Part shown: one piece after another, positions 48,668 to 58,661 of the stretch | Layout: each line of letters begins with the position of its first letter | Position numbering within the stretch: position 1 is the stretch's first letter | Origin: Metapseudomonas sp043392685 | GTDB lineage: Bacteria > Pseudomonadota > Gammaproteobacteria > Pseudomonadales > Pseudomonadaceae | Assembly (NCBI GenBank): GCA_043392685.1 | Contig: JBHZGM010000018.1 | Strand: one strand, 5' to 3' | Length of the DNA stretch: 64,000 nucleotides | The notes under the pieces: generated by a model | Told to the model about the DNA's origin: nothing | What the model saw: only the letters and a program-made list of their open reading frames with translations | Database searches by the model: none | Program-made: the position numbers and the translations under genes

Positions 48668-50655
48668 AGGGCGATTCCATCGTCAGGGTCGAGGGCGGCC
48701 AGCCGCGCTGCGCGCTGCAGGCGCGGATCGGGCTGGGTAGGGAAGAGGGCCGGGGTGTCGTCCTCATCGAGCAGCAGCAGGTCGCTGGCCAGCTCGTCGA
48801 GGTCAGGCAACTGGGCGATTTCCGCCAGCTCGGGCTGGCGGCGATGGCCGCCGTCCTCGAGGGACTCGCCGCTGGCCGGTCCTGTCTGCGGAGCGTCAAT
48901 GGCCGAGGGGACGGTCAAGGCACTCCAATCGTCCGGTCGCGCGGCGGGGGCGTCGGCGTAGCGACCAGGCCCTAGCCGTGGCGCTGGAAGTACCCGACGC
49001 TGGAAGTTGGTGTCGGTGAAATAGCGCAGCTTCTTGGCCCGGATCGGCGCATGGCCGGAGAGCATCACCACCGATTCGTCGGTGGGCAGTTGCATCACCT
49101 CACCGGGAGTCAGCAACGGGCGAGCCGTCTCCTGGCGCGAGACCATCAGGTGGCCCAGCCAGGGCGCGAGCCTGTGGCCGGCGTAGTTGCGTTGTGCGCG
49201 CAGCTCGGTGGCTGTGCCCAGCGTTTCGGAGATGCGCTTGGCGGTGCGCTCGTCGTTGGTGGCGAAGGTCACCCGCACATGGCAGTTGTCGAGGATCGAG
49301 TGGTTCTGGCCGTAGGCCTTGTCGATCTGGTTGAGCGACTGCGAGATGAGGAAGGCGCGCAGTCCGTAGCCGGCCATGAAGGCCAGCGCCGACTCGAAGA
49401 AATCCAGCCGCCCCAGCGCGGGGAACTCATCGAGCATCAGCAGCAGCTTGTGCCGGCGCTCGATGCCGTCGGTGCCATCGAGTGATTCGGTCAGGCGCCG
49501 GCCTATCTGGTTGAGGAGCAGGCGAATCAGCGGCTTGGTGCGGCTGATGTCCGAGGGCGGTACTACCAGGTACAGGGATACGGGATGCTCGGCTGAGATG
49601 AGGTCGGCGATCCGCCAGTCGCAACGCGAGGTGACCTCGGCGACCGTCGGATCACGGTATAGGCCGAGGAAGGACATGGCCGTCGACAGTACGCCCGAAC
49701 GCTCGTTCTCACTCTTGTTCAGCACCTCGCGCGCGGCCGAGGCCACCACCGGATGAGGCGCGTCGCCCAGGTGGGGTGTGCTCATCATCCGGTGCAGGGT
49801 CAGCTCGAAGGTGCAGGACGGGTCCGAGAGGAAGTTGGCGACGCCGCGCAGGGTCTTGTCCTCCCCGGCATAGAGCACGTGCAGGATGGCGCCGACCAGC
49901 AGTGCATGGCTGGTCTTTTCCCAGTGATTGCGTCGCTCCAGCGCGCCCTCCGGGTCGACCAGGATATCGGCGATGTTCTGCACGTCTCGCACTTCGTGGG
50001 TGCCGCGACGTACCTCCAGCAGCGGGTTGTAGGCCGCTGAAGCCGGGTCGGTGGGGTTGAACAGCAGGCAATGGGAGAAGCGCGAACGCCAGCCAGCGGT
50101 CAGGTTCCAGTTCTCACCCTTGATGTCATGGATGACGGCGGAGGCCGGCCAGGAGAGGAGGGTGGGGACTACCAGGCCGACACCTTTGCCAGAGCGCGTC
50201 GGTGCGAAGGCCAGCACATGCTCCGGGCCTTCATGGCGCAGGTACTGCTCCTCGAACAGGCCAAGGAATACCCCCGCCGGTTGGGTCAGCCCGGCGCGGC
50301 GCACCTCATCCGCATCGGCCCAGCGTGCCGACCCGTAGGTCGTGACATGCCTAGCCTGGCGCGCCCTCCAGAGGGCCATGCCGATTGCCACCACCAAGGC
50401 CAGCAGGCTGCTGCAGGCGGCGATGCTACCGCCGACGTTGAAGACCTCCGGCGCATAGGCATCGAAGAAAAACCACCACTCGAACAGACGCCAAGGGTGA
50501 TAGATGGGCATGCCGAACCATTCGAACCAGGGCGCTCCCAGGCGAGACTGGTAGCCAAGCGCGGCGGCTGTCCACTGCGTGGCACTCCAGATCCCGGAAA
50601 GGGTAATGGCCAACACCACCAGCACCTGGCCGTACAGCACCGTCGTCGCTTGCAT
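48664..50655 (-). CDS. traG: Conjugal coupling protein TraG (VirD4-like)
   Basis: A 663-residue type IV coupling ATPase. Two N-terminal TM helices; Walker A APTRSGKGVGLVVPTLLS; Walker B KLLLMLDEFPALG. It delivers the relaxosome to the channel. ATG 50655 is preferred over an in-frame TTG at 50667, which overlaps the GGAGAGG ribosome site. First gene of the transfer operon. Confidence 0.95.
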   Translation of the reverse strand: MQATTVLYGQVLVVLAITLSGIWSATQWTAAALGYQSRLGAPWFEWFGMPIYHPWRLFEWWFFFDAYAPEVFNVGGSIAACSSLLALVVAIGMALWRARQARHVTTYGSARWADADEVRRAGLTQPAGVFLGLFEEQYLRHEGPEHVLAFAPTRSGKGVGLVVPTLLSWPASAVIHDIKGENWNLTAGWRSRFSHCLLFNPTDPASAAYNPLLEVRRGTHEVRDVQNIADILVDPEGALERRNHWEKTSHALLVGAILHVLYAGEDKTLRGVANFLSDPSCTFELTLHRMMSTPHLGDAPHPVVASAAREVLNKSENERSGVLSTAMSFLGLYRDPTVAEVTSRCDWRIADLISAEHPVSLYLVVPPSDISRTKPLIRLLLNQIGRRLTESLDGTDGIERRHKLLLMLDEFPALGRLDFFESALAFMAGYGLRAFLISQSLNQIDKAYGQNHSILDNCHVRVTFATNDERTAKRISETLGTATELRAQRNYAGHRLAPWLGHLMVSRQETARPLLTPGEVMQLPTDESVVMLSGHAPIRAKKLRYFTDTNFQRRVLPAPRLGPGRYADAPAARPDDWSALTVPSAIDAPQTGPASGESLEDGGHRRQPELAEIAQLPDLDELASDLLLLDEDDTPALFPTQPDPRLQRAARLAALDPDDGIAL

Positions 50656-51116
50656 CCCTGAACCCAACCTCTCCGATCAAGCACTCGGCACGCCGATGTG
50701 CCGCGGGCGAGAGGTTCGGCAATGGTGGGGGAGGGGTCAAAGACCGATTCGCGGGTAATTAAGAGCGAGGCGACAACTGTTCTGGCTGCGGGGTTTGGGG
50801 GAGGGAATCAACAGGGTACGGCGTGCCCTCCAGACAGACGTCGACCACAGCTGCCAGTTGATATGGGCAGAAGCCGGCCAGAAGGAGACTCGCAGATGAC
50901 GAGGAAACGAAGGGTGACCCAAGGATAGGAGAGCACGTAGTTCTGCTCGAATGTCATATTTAGGCGGGTCACTGCGCTTTGCTACACAGTACGCAGTGAC
51001 CCTTACAGCGTTACTTGTCAGTTGCTAGTCGCTCTATCTGGAAGGGACGAACGATTAGCACGACCAACCAGACGACCGAGCAAACTCGTGCCTATCTACA
51101 GGTGGCCTATCACCGC
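50656..51116. other. Junction between traG and the ddd cluster
   Basis: No gene. It contains the perfect 11-bp inverted repeat GGGTCACTGCG/CGCAGTGACCC (50966-50976 and 50992-51002) and the presumed traG promoter. The composition shifts to lower GC from about here. It is one edge of the inserted cargo. Confidence 0.6.
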
Positions 51117-52748
51117 TCATTTGCCCGCAGTAGCCGCCACCGGACTCAGCATGTCCGGATCGTCCGTCTCTTCCCTATGCCGAGGTACCGTGACCTGCGA
51201 GGCGGCCAGAACCACTTCACGATTTTCGAACTGATCGCCGAAATCTACCCTGATCATGCGAACCAGGGACCAGGCCAGCACACCGAGGACCGGGATCAGT
51301 GGAAGTGCCACGACGATCGTCGACGTCTGTACTGCCTTGAGCCCGCCGACCTTGATCAGCCCGATACCGATCACCGCAAGAAGCAACGCCCAGACAATTC
51401 GTAACCAGCGTTGCGGCTCTTCATAACCGCTCAGTTCACGCGAAGTGACCGACGCCAGGACGTAGGCGGCCGAATCCAGCGTGGTCGCCAGGAAAACGAA
51501 GCACAACAGCACGAACGCGGCGATTATTGGGCCAGAGAATGGAATGGTCTTGAGAATGGCAAGAACGGCTGCGGGAATACCCTGCTGACTGAGGATCGCA
51601 CTCACGTCCAGCGCACCAGACAGTTGAAGATTCAGCGAATAACCGCCCCAAACGGCGAAGAAGATCCAGCAGCCAAGACTGCCCCAGACCAACTCGGCAA
51701 GAATCAACTCCTTGATGGTGCGGCCCCGTGAAATACGAGCCACGAACAAGCCCATCATCGGAGCGTAGGCAATCCACCAGGCCCAGTAGAAAACCGTCCA
51801 ATCCTGGGGGAAGGAGCCCTTAGCAATCGGATCGGTCCACAAGCTCATGTGAATGAAATTGTTGAACATCAGCCCCAGGCTGTTTGCCCAACCGTTAATG
51901 ATCATCAGGGTGGGACCAATGATGGCTACGAACGCCAACAGCAGAAGTGCCAGATAGACGTTTATGTCGCTGAGAATCTTGATTCCCTTGCTGAGACCGA
52001 ACCAGACGCTCATACCGAACATCAGTGTCCAGAGGGAAAGAATCGCCATATCGAAAGCAAACGACGGTTTGATGCCAAAGACATCGCTTGCCAGGGTCGA
52101 TACTAGCGGTACGGCAAGACCGAGCGAAGTTCCCACGCCCCCGACTATCCCGAAGACCACGATGGTATCGAGCAGGATGCCCATCCAGCCGTTGGCCTTG
52201 GTTCCAAGTACCCCGCGTGCCGCAACCGATAGACGCACGCCGGGCTGCCGGCGCACGTACATGGAATATGCAATGGGCAAAGCGGGCAAACAGTAGAAGG
52301 CCCAAGGCGTAAGCCCCCAATGGAACTGTCCATAGGTCAGGGCCCACTCGGCGGCCTCTCTACTGTGCGCTGCGATGTTCAGTGGCGGCGCATTGAAATA
52401 GTAAATCGGCTCGACCCACGCCCAGTTGACGATGGCAATACCAATGCCACCGCAGAAAATCATCGCCACCCAGCTGAAATAGGAGAATTCGGGGGCATCA
52501 GTCTCCCGACCTAAGCGAATGTTTCCGTATCGGCCGAAGGCGAGCCAGAGCAAAAAAGCAACCACTGAAAGCCCGGAGACCAAGTACAGCCAGCCGAACT
52601 TTCCGGTGGAAAACGCAAACATCTGGTTGATGATCGCTTCGCCCGATTCGGGGAAAGCAACCAGTGGAATGGTGATACCCAAAATGACAATCAATGAGGG
52701 CCAGAATACGCGCCCATCAAGCGCAGTGCCCGTGTGGACCTTGTTCAT
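51117..52748 (-). CDS. dddT: BCCT-family transporter, predicted DMSP importer DddT
   Basis: A 543-residue betaine/carnitine/choline transporter with about 12 TM helices. The family signature DWTVFYWAWW lies at residues 316-325. BCCT members couple osmolyte uptake to ion or antiport flow. Carried with dddBCD, it is predicted to import dimethylsulfoniopropionate, a betaine analogue. GAGGAGA precedes the ATG. Codon use and GC are clearly lower than the trb operon. Betaine or carnitine uptake cannot be excluded from sequence alone. Confidence 0.87.
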   Translation of the reverse strand: MNKVHTGTALDGRVFWPSLIVILGITIPLVAFPESGEAIINQMFAFSTGKFGWLYLVSGLSVVAFLLWLAFGRYGNIRLGRETDAPEFSYFSWVAMIFCGGIGIAIVNWAWVEPIYYFNAPPLNIAAHSREAAEWALTYGQFHWGLTPWAFYCLPALPIAYSMYVRRQPGVRLSVAARGVLGTKANGWMGILLDTIVVFGIVGGVGTSLGLAVPLVSTLASDVFGIKPSFAFDMAILSLWTLMFGMSVWFGLSKGIKILSDINVYLALLLLAFVAIIGPTLMIINGWANSLGLMFNNFIHMSLWTDPIAKGSFPQDWTVFYWAWWIAYAPMMGLFVARISRGRTIKELILAELVWGSLGCWIFFAVWGGYSLNLQLSGALDVSAILSQQGIPAAVLAILKTIPFSGPIIAAFVLLCFVFLATTLDSAAYVLASVTSRELSGYEEPQRWLRIVWALLLAVIGIGLIKVGGLKAVQTSTIVVALPLIPVLGVLAWSLVRMIRVDFGDQFENREVVLAASQVTVPRHREETDDPDMLSPVAATAGK

Positions 52749-53055
52749 TTCGCAAGTCTCCTCAATAGCTCATTGCCTTTCACAACGGTGCAAGGCCAGG
52801 AATCGGATTAGTTCCGGAGATCGGCCAGAAAGCTGACGTGAGGTCGCGCAGAGGGGAGGAGACAGCAGGGGCAGCGGAGCGAAAGCTTCTTGTGATTGTT
52901 GTTCATAGTCGTCTCTCGATTACGGGTTTTATTGTTGTGTTCGAGTTGAGTCGTCTTCGGTTGCCGGGGCGCCTTGATCAAATTGGCGTCACGCTTATGC
53001 CGCGGAGCTCGTTGGGCGGAGTTGGTTGCTGCGCCCCAACGAGACACGGCCAGAT

Positions 53056-53086
53056 CCCCACCGGGCGTTGCCAACACCCGGTGGGG
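53056..53086. promoter_or_regulatory. Hairpin between dddC and dddT
   Basis: Perfect stem CCCCACCGGG/CCCGGTGGGG with an 11-nt loop, 11 bp after the dddC stop. No T-run follows on the minus strand. Bases 52749-53055 hold no convincing gene; they form the dddT leader. Confidence 0.6.
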
Positions 53087-53096
53087 CATCCAGTCG

Positions 53097-54593
53097 CTAC
53101 TTCATCGTCGGCATGGAGAACTCGACGCCTTCGCGCACGCCGGAGGACGGCCAGCGCTGGGTCACTGTCTTGCGGCGGGTATAGAAGCGAACCGCGTCCG
53201 GGCCATAGGCGTGCAGGTCGCCAAAGAGAGAGCGCTTCCAACCGCCAAAACTGTGGTAGGCCACGGGTACGGGCAGCGGTACGTTGATACCAACCATGCC
53301 GACCTTGATGTTGTCGGAGAAGTACCGGGCAGCCTCGCCATCGCGGGTGAAGATGCAGGTGCCGTTGCCGTACTCGTGGTTGTCGATCAGCGCCATGGCT
53401 TCTTTCATGCTGTTGACGCGAACAACCTGCAGCACGGGGCCAAAGATCTCTTCCTTGTAGCTGACCATTTCCGGTGTCACGCGATCGATCAGGGTGCCGC
53501 CCACGAAGAACCCATTCTCGTATCCCTGGACCCGGGGCTCGCGACCGTCGACTACGACGGTGGCGCCTTGCTCTTCTGCGCTGCCGATGTAGCCAATCAC
53601 CTTCTGTTGATGCTGGCGCGTGATAACAGGGCCGAAATCATTCTTGCTGTCGGTGTAGGCACCGACTTTCAGGTTCTGCATGGCCGCCTGCATTTTCTCG
53701 ATCAGCGCATCCGCAGCTGCATCCCCCACCGCCACGGCGACCGACAAGGCCATGCAGCGCTCGCCGGACGAGCCGAAGGCCGCCCCGAGCAGTTGGTTAA
53801 CAGCGTTGTCCATATCCGCGTCGGGCATCACGATGGCGTGGTTCTTGGCACCACCCAGCGCTTGGCAACGTTTGCCATGGGCAGTCGCCGTGGAATAGAT
53901 GTACTCGGCCACCGGGGTCGAACCGACGAAACTCACGGCCTGAACGCGAGGGTCGCGCAGGAGGATGTCCACCGCCTCCTTGTCACCATTCACCACGTTC
54001 AGCACACCATTGGGCAGACCAGCTTCCTGCAGCAGCTGGGCAATGAACAGGGTGGAGCTCGGGTCACGCTCGGAAGGCTTGAGGATGAAGCAGTTGCCGC
54101 TGGCAATCGCCATCGGGAACATCCACAGCGGCACCATCACCGGGAAGTTGAATGGGGTGATGCCAGCCACCACCCCCAACGGCTGGAACTCGCTCCAGGA
54201 GTCGATGTTCGGTCCAACGTTCTTACTGTGCTCCCCCTTGAGAAGCTCGGCGATTCCGCAGGCGTATTCGACGTTCTCGATGCCGCGCTGCAGCTCACCG
54301 GCTGCGTCATGGGAGATCTTGCCGTGCTCCTCACCGATCATCTGGCAGATGGTGTCGGCGTTCTTCTCCAGCAGTTCCTTGAAGCGGAACATCACTCGGG
54401 CGCGTTTGATCGGCGGAGTATCGCGCCAGGCCGGGAAGGCAGCTTCAGCCGCAGCAATTGCGCAATCCACGGTCTGGGCGGAGGCCAGTGCGACCTGGCG
54501 GGAAACTTCGCCAGTAGCCGGGTTGAAGACATCCTGGGTGTGCTTGGCAGCAGTAGTGATCTGGCCGTTGATCAGGTGGCCTACAGTGTTCAT
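53097..54593 (-). CDS. dddC: (Methyl)malonate-semialdehyde dehydrogenase DddC
   Basis: A 498-residue CoA-acylating aldehyde dehydrogenase of the MmsA type (catalytic Cys in GSSGERCMALS; QPLGVVAGITPFNFPVMVPLWMFP conserved). In the ddd pathway it oxidises malonate semialdehyde toward acetyl-CoA. ATG 54593 is chosen for its AGGAA site; an upstream ATG (54626) adds 11 residues without a ribosome site. 48 bp after dddB. Confidence 0.9.
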   Translation of the reverse strand: MNTVGHLINGQITTAAKHTQDVFNPATGEVSRQVALASAQTVDCAIAAAEAAFPAWRDTPPIKRARVMFRFKELLEKNADTICQMIGEEHGKISHDAAGELQRGIENVEYACGIAELLKGEHSKNVGPNIDSWSEFQPLGVVAGITPFNFPVMVPLWMFPMAIASGNCFILKPSERDPSSTLFIAQLLQEAGLPNGVLNVVNGDKEAVDILLRDPRVQAVSFVGSTPVAEYIYSTATAHGKRCQALGGAKNHAIVMPDADMDNAVNQLLGAAFGSSGERCMALSVAVAVGDAAADALIEKMQAAMQNLKVGAYTDSKNDFGPVITRQHQQKVIGYIGSAEEQGATVVVDGREPRVQGYENGFFVGGTLIDRVTPEMVSYKEEIFGPVLQVVRVNSMKEAMALIDNHEYGNGTCIFTRDGEAARYFSDNIKVGMVGINVPLPVPVAYHSFGGWKRSLFGDLHAYGPDAVRFYTRRKTVTQRWPSSGVREGVEFSMPTMK

Positions 54594-54641
54594 AAACGGA
54601 TTCCTCGTATGTTCAGACAGGTTCAAAAATGGCGGTAGGAC

Positions 54642-55799
54642 TTACCAGAGGCTGCGGTACAGCTCGACCATCTCGGCCTCGCTAGGTACACGCGGGTTGT
54701 TGCCAGGCGAGCCGGAAGCCAGCGCCTGACGGGCCATGGTCGGCATGAGCTCGAAGAATTGATTACGGTCGATACCGAACTGCGCCGGTGTCGGCACGTT
54801 CAGCTCAGCGTTGATTGCTTCCAGTTCAACGAGGAGCTTCTCAACAGCGCTGTTATCGCTGTCCGAGGCAGCCGCTACGCCCATCGCTCGCGCACAATCG
54901 GCATAGCGATCACGAGCAGCAGGGATGGAGAACGCAGTAACGGCAGGCAGCAGCATGGCGTTCGAGAGGCCGTGCGGCACATGGAAGAAGGCGCCGATCG
55001 GTCTGCTCATTCCATGCACCAACGCAACGGAAGCGGCCGAGAACGCCAAGCCCGCCAAGGTCGAGCCCAGCATCACAGCTTCACGCGCTGCTCGATCATC
55101 ACCCTTCGTGTAAACCTGACGCAGGTTCGGTCCGATCAGGCGCATAGCGGCCAGGGCCTGAGCATCGCTGAACAGATTGGCCTTCTTGCTGACATACGCC
55201 TCGATGGCATGGGTCAGCGCATCGATTCCGGTGTCGGCGGTGACTCGCGGAGGCAAGCTCAGGGTCAGCTCGAAGTCCACCAGTGCGGCCACGGGCATGA
55301 AGCCTGCTCCGACGCAGAGCATCTTCTCGTCGCTTTTTTCGTCGGTGATGATGGTGAAACGAGTCACCTCTGAACCGGTACCGGCGGTGGTTGGAATCGC
55401 GATGATCGGCAGACCGGCCTCGGTGACGTTACGCGGGAACTTGTAGTCGCGCATTTCGCCACCATGCTTGGCCAGGATGCCGATGGCCTTGGCGCTATCA
55501 ATCGGGCTACCGCCACCCAATGCGATGATGCTGTCATAGCCACCAACGCGAGCGGCTTCGACGCCCGCCTGAATCGAGGCGACCGTGGGTTCAGGTACGG
55601 TATCAGAGAAGATGTCTGCATACAGACCCGTATCGGCAAGGGCATTTTGAATACGGCCGGCGTAACCCAGCTCAACCATCATGCGATCGGTAATGATCAG
55701 CGGGCGCATGCAACCCAGGCTGGCAAGGACCTGCGGGATCTGCAGACTGGCGCCGGCCCCTGTCTGCAGGATGCGGGGGAGAATGCTCGAGTAAGTCAT
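54642..55799 (-). CDS. dddB: Iron-type alcohol dehydrogenase DddB
   Basis: A 385-residue group III alcohol dehydrogenase. Cofactor motif GGGSPIDSAKAIG; metal ligands Asp and His in GIDALTHAIEAY and His/His in LVHGMSRPIGAFFHVPHG. Predicted to oxidise 3-hydroxypropionate (or its CoA-derived form) to malonate semialdehyde. Its product would feed DddC. AAAGAGA precedes the ATG. Confidence 0.9.
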   Translation of the reverse strand: MTYSSILPRILQTGAGASLQIPQVLASLGCMRPLIITDRMMVELGYAGRIQNALADTGLYADIFSDTVPEPTVASIQAGVEAARVGGYDSIIALGGGSPIDSAKAIGILAKHGGEMRDYKFPRNVTEAGLPIIAIPTTAGTGSEVTRFTIITDEKSDEKMLCVGAGFMPVAALVDFELTLSLPPRVTADTGIDALTHAIEAYVSKKANLFSDAQALAAMRLIGPNLRQVYTKGDDRAAREAVMLGSTLAGLAFSAASVALVHGMSRPIGAFFHVPHGLSNAMLLPAVTAFSIPAARDRYADCARAMGVAAASDSDNSAVEKLLVELEAINAELNVPTPAQFGIDRNQFFELMPTMARQALASGSPGNNPRVPSEAEMVELYRSLW

Positions 55800-55826
55800 G
55801 ATGAAATCTCTTTTCGCAGCATGAGC

Positions 55827-55919
55827 AAGCCCGCAAGCGGGCTTCTGCGCTCGTTCTTTGAGAGGGGAAGGGCATCCTGAAGCAGTTCAGGCCCGACACG
55901 GGGGATAGGCCTGAACTGC
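55827..55919. promoter_or_regulatory. Two hairpins between dddD and dddB
   Basis: Stem GCAGTTCAGGCC/GGCCTGAACTGC (12 bp, 14-nt loop; 55882-55919) lies 20 bp after the dddD stop. A second stem AAGCCCGC/GCGGGCTT is at 55827-55844. Neither has a clear T-run. They may limit read-through or process the message. Confidence 0.55.
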
Positions 55920-55938
55920 GTATAGCGGGTCCTACCAA

Positions 55939-58437
55939 TCAGCTGGGCAGGTACTCGCCACTCCAGCTTTCGCTGATCGCCCCGATTTCCAGCAGCGTAC
56001 GGACCTGCTCAGCGCTGTACCCCAGGCGTTCAAGCACCTTGCGAGTGGAGGCACCAAACTTCTCCGCCGGCGAAAGGGCACGGATGCGTGAAACGCGCGG
56101 GCGAATCGCATACGGGTCGAGCTGTGTGATGCGATGGCCGCTAGGGTGATCGCTATACACGCTGAAGGCGTAGCTACCGATGTTCGTACCCGGCTGGCCA
56201 TCGGCTGCACGGCTATAGCGTTGTCGCAGGTTGTCGATGTTGTCCGGCACCGCAGCAGCGATGTTGGCTGCCTGCAGACGCTCCTGCAGCGTAGTGCTGG
56301 ACATGCGGCTGATGGCTTGGCCAAGGAAGGTCTCACGATCAGTCGCTGCAGCCACGCCTGCCAGTTCGGCAATGGCACCGAACTTGTCCAGGTCACTCTC
56401 GTCCGCATCCAGGTAGATCCAGCCATCTGCCGTGCGATAGAAGCGCGACAACTCGCTGTAACCTACGGCGTCACGACCAGACGGTTCATCGAAGGGACCG
56501 CGACCTGCGTAGTCGTAGCAGAACGGTATCTGGACCAGGTTACCCAACGCCGCCAGAGAGGTGCGCGCACGGTGGGCTTCGCCGGAGCGATGCTTTTGAT
56601 ACAGGGCAGTGGCCACACCCAACGCGGCGGCGAAGCCGCACATCACGTCAATGGTGCCGACGTGGGCGTGCTCTTCTGGCGTCTTCATGCCACCGCCAAA
56701 GCGCAGCATGATGCCCGTGGTGGCCTGAATCAGATCGTCATAGCCCAGGTAATCGGTGCGCGGTCCACGACGCGGGCCACCGAAGCAATCGAGCTGACAG
56801 AAAATCACACCAGGATTAACCGCCTGCAGGCTGGCCTCGTCCAGTCCCAGCGGGGCCAGTTGACGATCCGGGGCGTTCATCACGATGACGTCCACTTCGC
56901 GAACCAGGCGGTTGAACACCTCGCGACCGTCGACGGTGTTGAGGTCGACCAGGATGCTTTCCTTGCCGCGTGCGGAGGACAGGCCGAAGACGACGGTGTT
57001 CCACGGATCGTAGTTGGGCACTGCCGGATCAAGCTTGATCACATCTGCGCCGAAGCGGCCTAGGAACGAGGTGGAGTGCGGACCTGCGATGACGTTGGTG
57101 AGGTCGAGGATCTTCACTCCATCCAGCCAACCACTCTGACCGTCCAGCTTCGGTGCGGGCAGGGTCGGAGATGGGCGCTCCTGCAGCGTGGCCAACGCCT
57201 CATCGAAAGTAACGTCACGTCGGGAAAGCGGCTTGAGCATCGGTTCTGCACTGCCTTCCAACCATGCCACCGGTCCGGGCTGTTTCATTACCCCGTACAC
57301 GCGGTCCGTCACCTCGACGACCAGGCCGGCAGCGTTGGCGTGCTCGTCGTGCAGCCATTCCTGAGTGGAACGGTGCGGAGCCCCGGGGAAACGTCCCTCG
57401 CCGAAGATCACTTCCCACTCGGCAGCAGTCTTGGTGAGGAACACTTCTTTCATCCGGGTGGAGATACGCGCAGCCCAATCTGCGGGCAGCGGGTAGACCC
57501 CCAGGGAAGCATCGCCTTCCCACTGGTCAATCGGCAGGTATGGATCGGCCACCTTGGGCAGGCCAGCGGCGAGCATTTCCTCGTACAGCCCCATGGCTTG
57601 CAGGCAGCGCTTGGCATGGTCGCGGTGGGAAGGGCAGACCGCATAGAACTTGCGGCCGTCGGCGCATTCGTAGGTGCGGTAGAAGGGGTCCAGGTACTCC
57701 TGCAGATCCTCGTAGCTGAGGTTCATCGGCAGGCTCTCCGCCCTGCGCCGCTCGATTTCCTTCTCGCGCAAGGTTTTGTATCGCAGCGGATAGCCGTCGA
57801 TCTTGATGGAGTTGTACGAGAGCCCCTCCATCACTGCCGATGCCAACGGCACTTCGATCTCGTCGCCTACGCCATTTTTTTCACGTGCCTGCAGAGCCAA
57901 TACCACGGCCGATACTGCGAGCATGGTGCCGTAGGCGGAGGCCAGTGGAAGCGGAGAGAAGCTCGGGTTGATACCCATCAGCACCCTGTTCTGCCCCATG
58001 TCCGTGAACACACCAGAGGCCGACGCGATCACCGCCTCGGTGGCGCGCCATTCTCGACGCAACTCATCGTTACTGGCGAAGCCAGGGATGGAAAGTGTGA
58101 TCAGTTCCGGGCGGCTGCGCCGCAATTCGGAGAAATCCAGGCCGAGGCCGCTCATCACACCCGGGCGGAAGTTCTCGATCACCACATCGGCCTCCGCTAC
58201 CAGTTCTCGAGCCTGGCGCAGCCCATCGGGACTCTTCAGGTCCAGGCGGATGCACAGCTTGTTGCGATTGAGCGTGGCGTTGGCCGGACTGTCCCAGAGC
58301 GGGCCTGCCGGGGGATCGATGTGAATGACGGTGGCGCCGAGATCGGCGAGGATCATCGCTACCGCGGGACCGGCGATGTACTGGCCGAAGTCGATCACAT
58401 TGACGCCCTGCAGGGGCAGTTGCTTAGCGTTTCCCAT
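55939..58437 (-). CDS. dddD: DMSP CoA-transferase/lyase DddD
   Basis: An 832-residue protein with two fused class III CoA-transferase (CaiB/BaiF) domains (about 8-400 and 435-825). DddD enzymes convert DMSP with acetyl-CoA to 3-hydroxypropionyl-CoA, releasing dimethyl sulfide. The C-terminal domain has the candidate nucleophile Asp597 (HVGTIDVMCGF), matching by motif the Asp used by Marinomonas DddD. The aligned N-terminal position (PLASAYGTM) lacks Asp, so one half is probably structural. Length and neighbours (ADH, MMSDH, BCCT, LysR) are the ddd signature. A carnitine CoA transferase would be about half this size. Confidence 0.9.
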   Translation of the reverse strand: MGNAKQLPLQGVNVIDFGQYIAGPAVAMILADLGATVIHIDPPAGPLWDSPANATLNRNKLCIRLDLKSPDGLRQARELVAEADVVIENFRPGVMSGLGLDFSELRRSRPELITLSIPGFASNDELRREWRATEAVIASASGVFTDMGQNRVLMGINPSFSPLPLASAYGTMLAVSAVVLALQAREKNGVGDEIEVPLASAVMEGLSYNSIKIDGYPLRYKTLREKEIERRRAESLPMNLSYEDLQEYLDPFYRTYECADGRKFYAVCPSHRDHAKRCLQAMGLYEEMLAAGLPKVADPYLPIDQWEGDASLGVYPLPADWAARISTRMKEVFLTKTAAEWEVIFGEGRFPGAPHRSTQEWLHDEHANAAGLVVEVTDRVYGVMKQPGPVAWLEGSAEPMLKPLSRRDVTFDEALATLQERPSPTLPAPKLDGQSGWLDGVKILDLTNVIAGPHSTSFLGRFGADVIKLDPAVPNYDPWNTVVFGLSSARGKESILVDLNTVDGREVFNRLVREVDVIVMNAPDRQLAPLGLDEASLQAVNPGVIFCQLDCFGGPRRGPRTDYLGYDDLIQATTGIMLRFGGGMKTPEEHAHVGTIDVMCGFAAALGVATALYQKHRSGEAHRARTSLAALGNLVQIPFCYDYAGRGPFDEPSGRDAVGYSELSRFYRTADGWIYLDADESDLDKFGAIAELAGVAAATDRETFLGQAISRMSSTTLQERLQAANIAAAVPDNIDNLRQRYSRAADGQPGTNIGSYAFSVYSDHPSGHRITQLDPYAIRPRVSRIRALSPAEKFGASTRKVLERLGYSAEQVRTLLEIGAISESWSGEYLPS

Positions 58438-58594
58438 GAGGTAACCCTATCTAGCGCCGCGTCGGCCAGGCAGACCGACCACGGTTAATTGTTGTTGTCG
58501 ATGTCTTGCGTAAACCGGTCACCTGACCTGACTAGCAGGGCCATCGGCTTGCGATCTGAGGGCTACTTTCGGGAAAACGTCTGTCAGGGAAAAG

Positions 58595-58628
58595 CAAAAA
58601 AAAATGGCCCTAACGGGTCATTTTTTTT
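58595..58628 (-). terminator. Terminator of dddR
   Basis: A-run, TGGCCC-TAAC-GGGTCA stem and T-run on both sides, 33 bp after the dddR stop. It separates dddR from dddD, so dddD needs its own promoter in 58438-58590. Confidence 0.8.
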
Positions 58629-58661
58629 ATGGATGTCGAGCGGAGCTTATTGCAATCAGTG

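Noticed and set aside
52808..53089. A 93-codon minus-strand ORF between dddC and dddT
   Set aside because: Spans the strong hairpin, has no ribosome site and basic low-complexity sequence.
51117..58437. Carnitine catabolism or transport cluster (Cai-type)
   Set aside because: The CoA transferase is a two-domain 832-residue protein and the companions are an iron ADH and MMSDH. This fits ddd, not cai, which would have a single-domain CaiB and an acyl-CoA dehydrogenase/crotonobetaine set.
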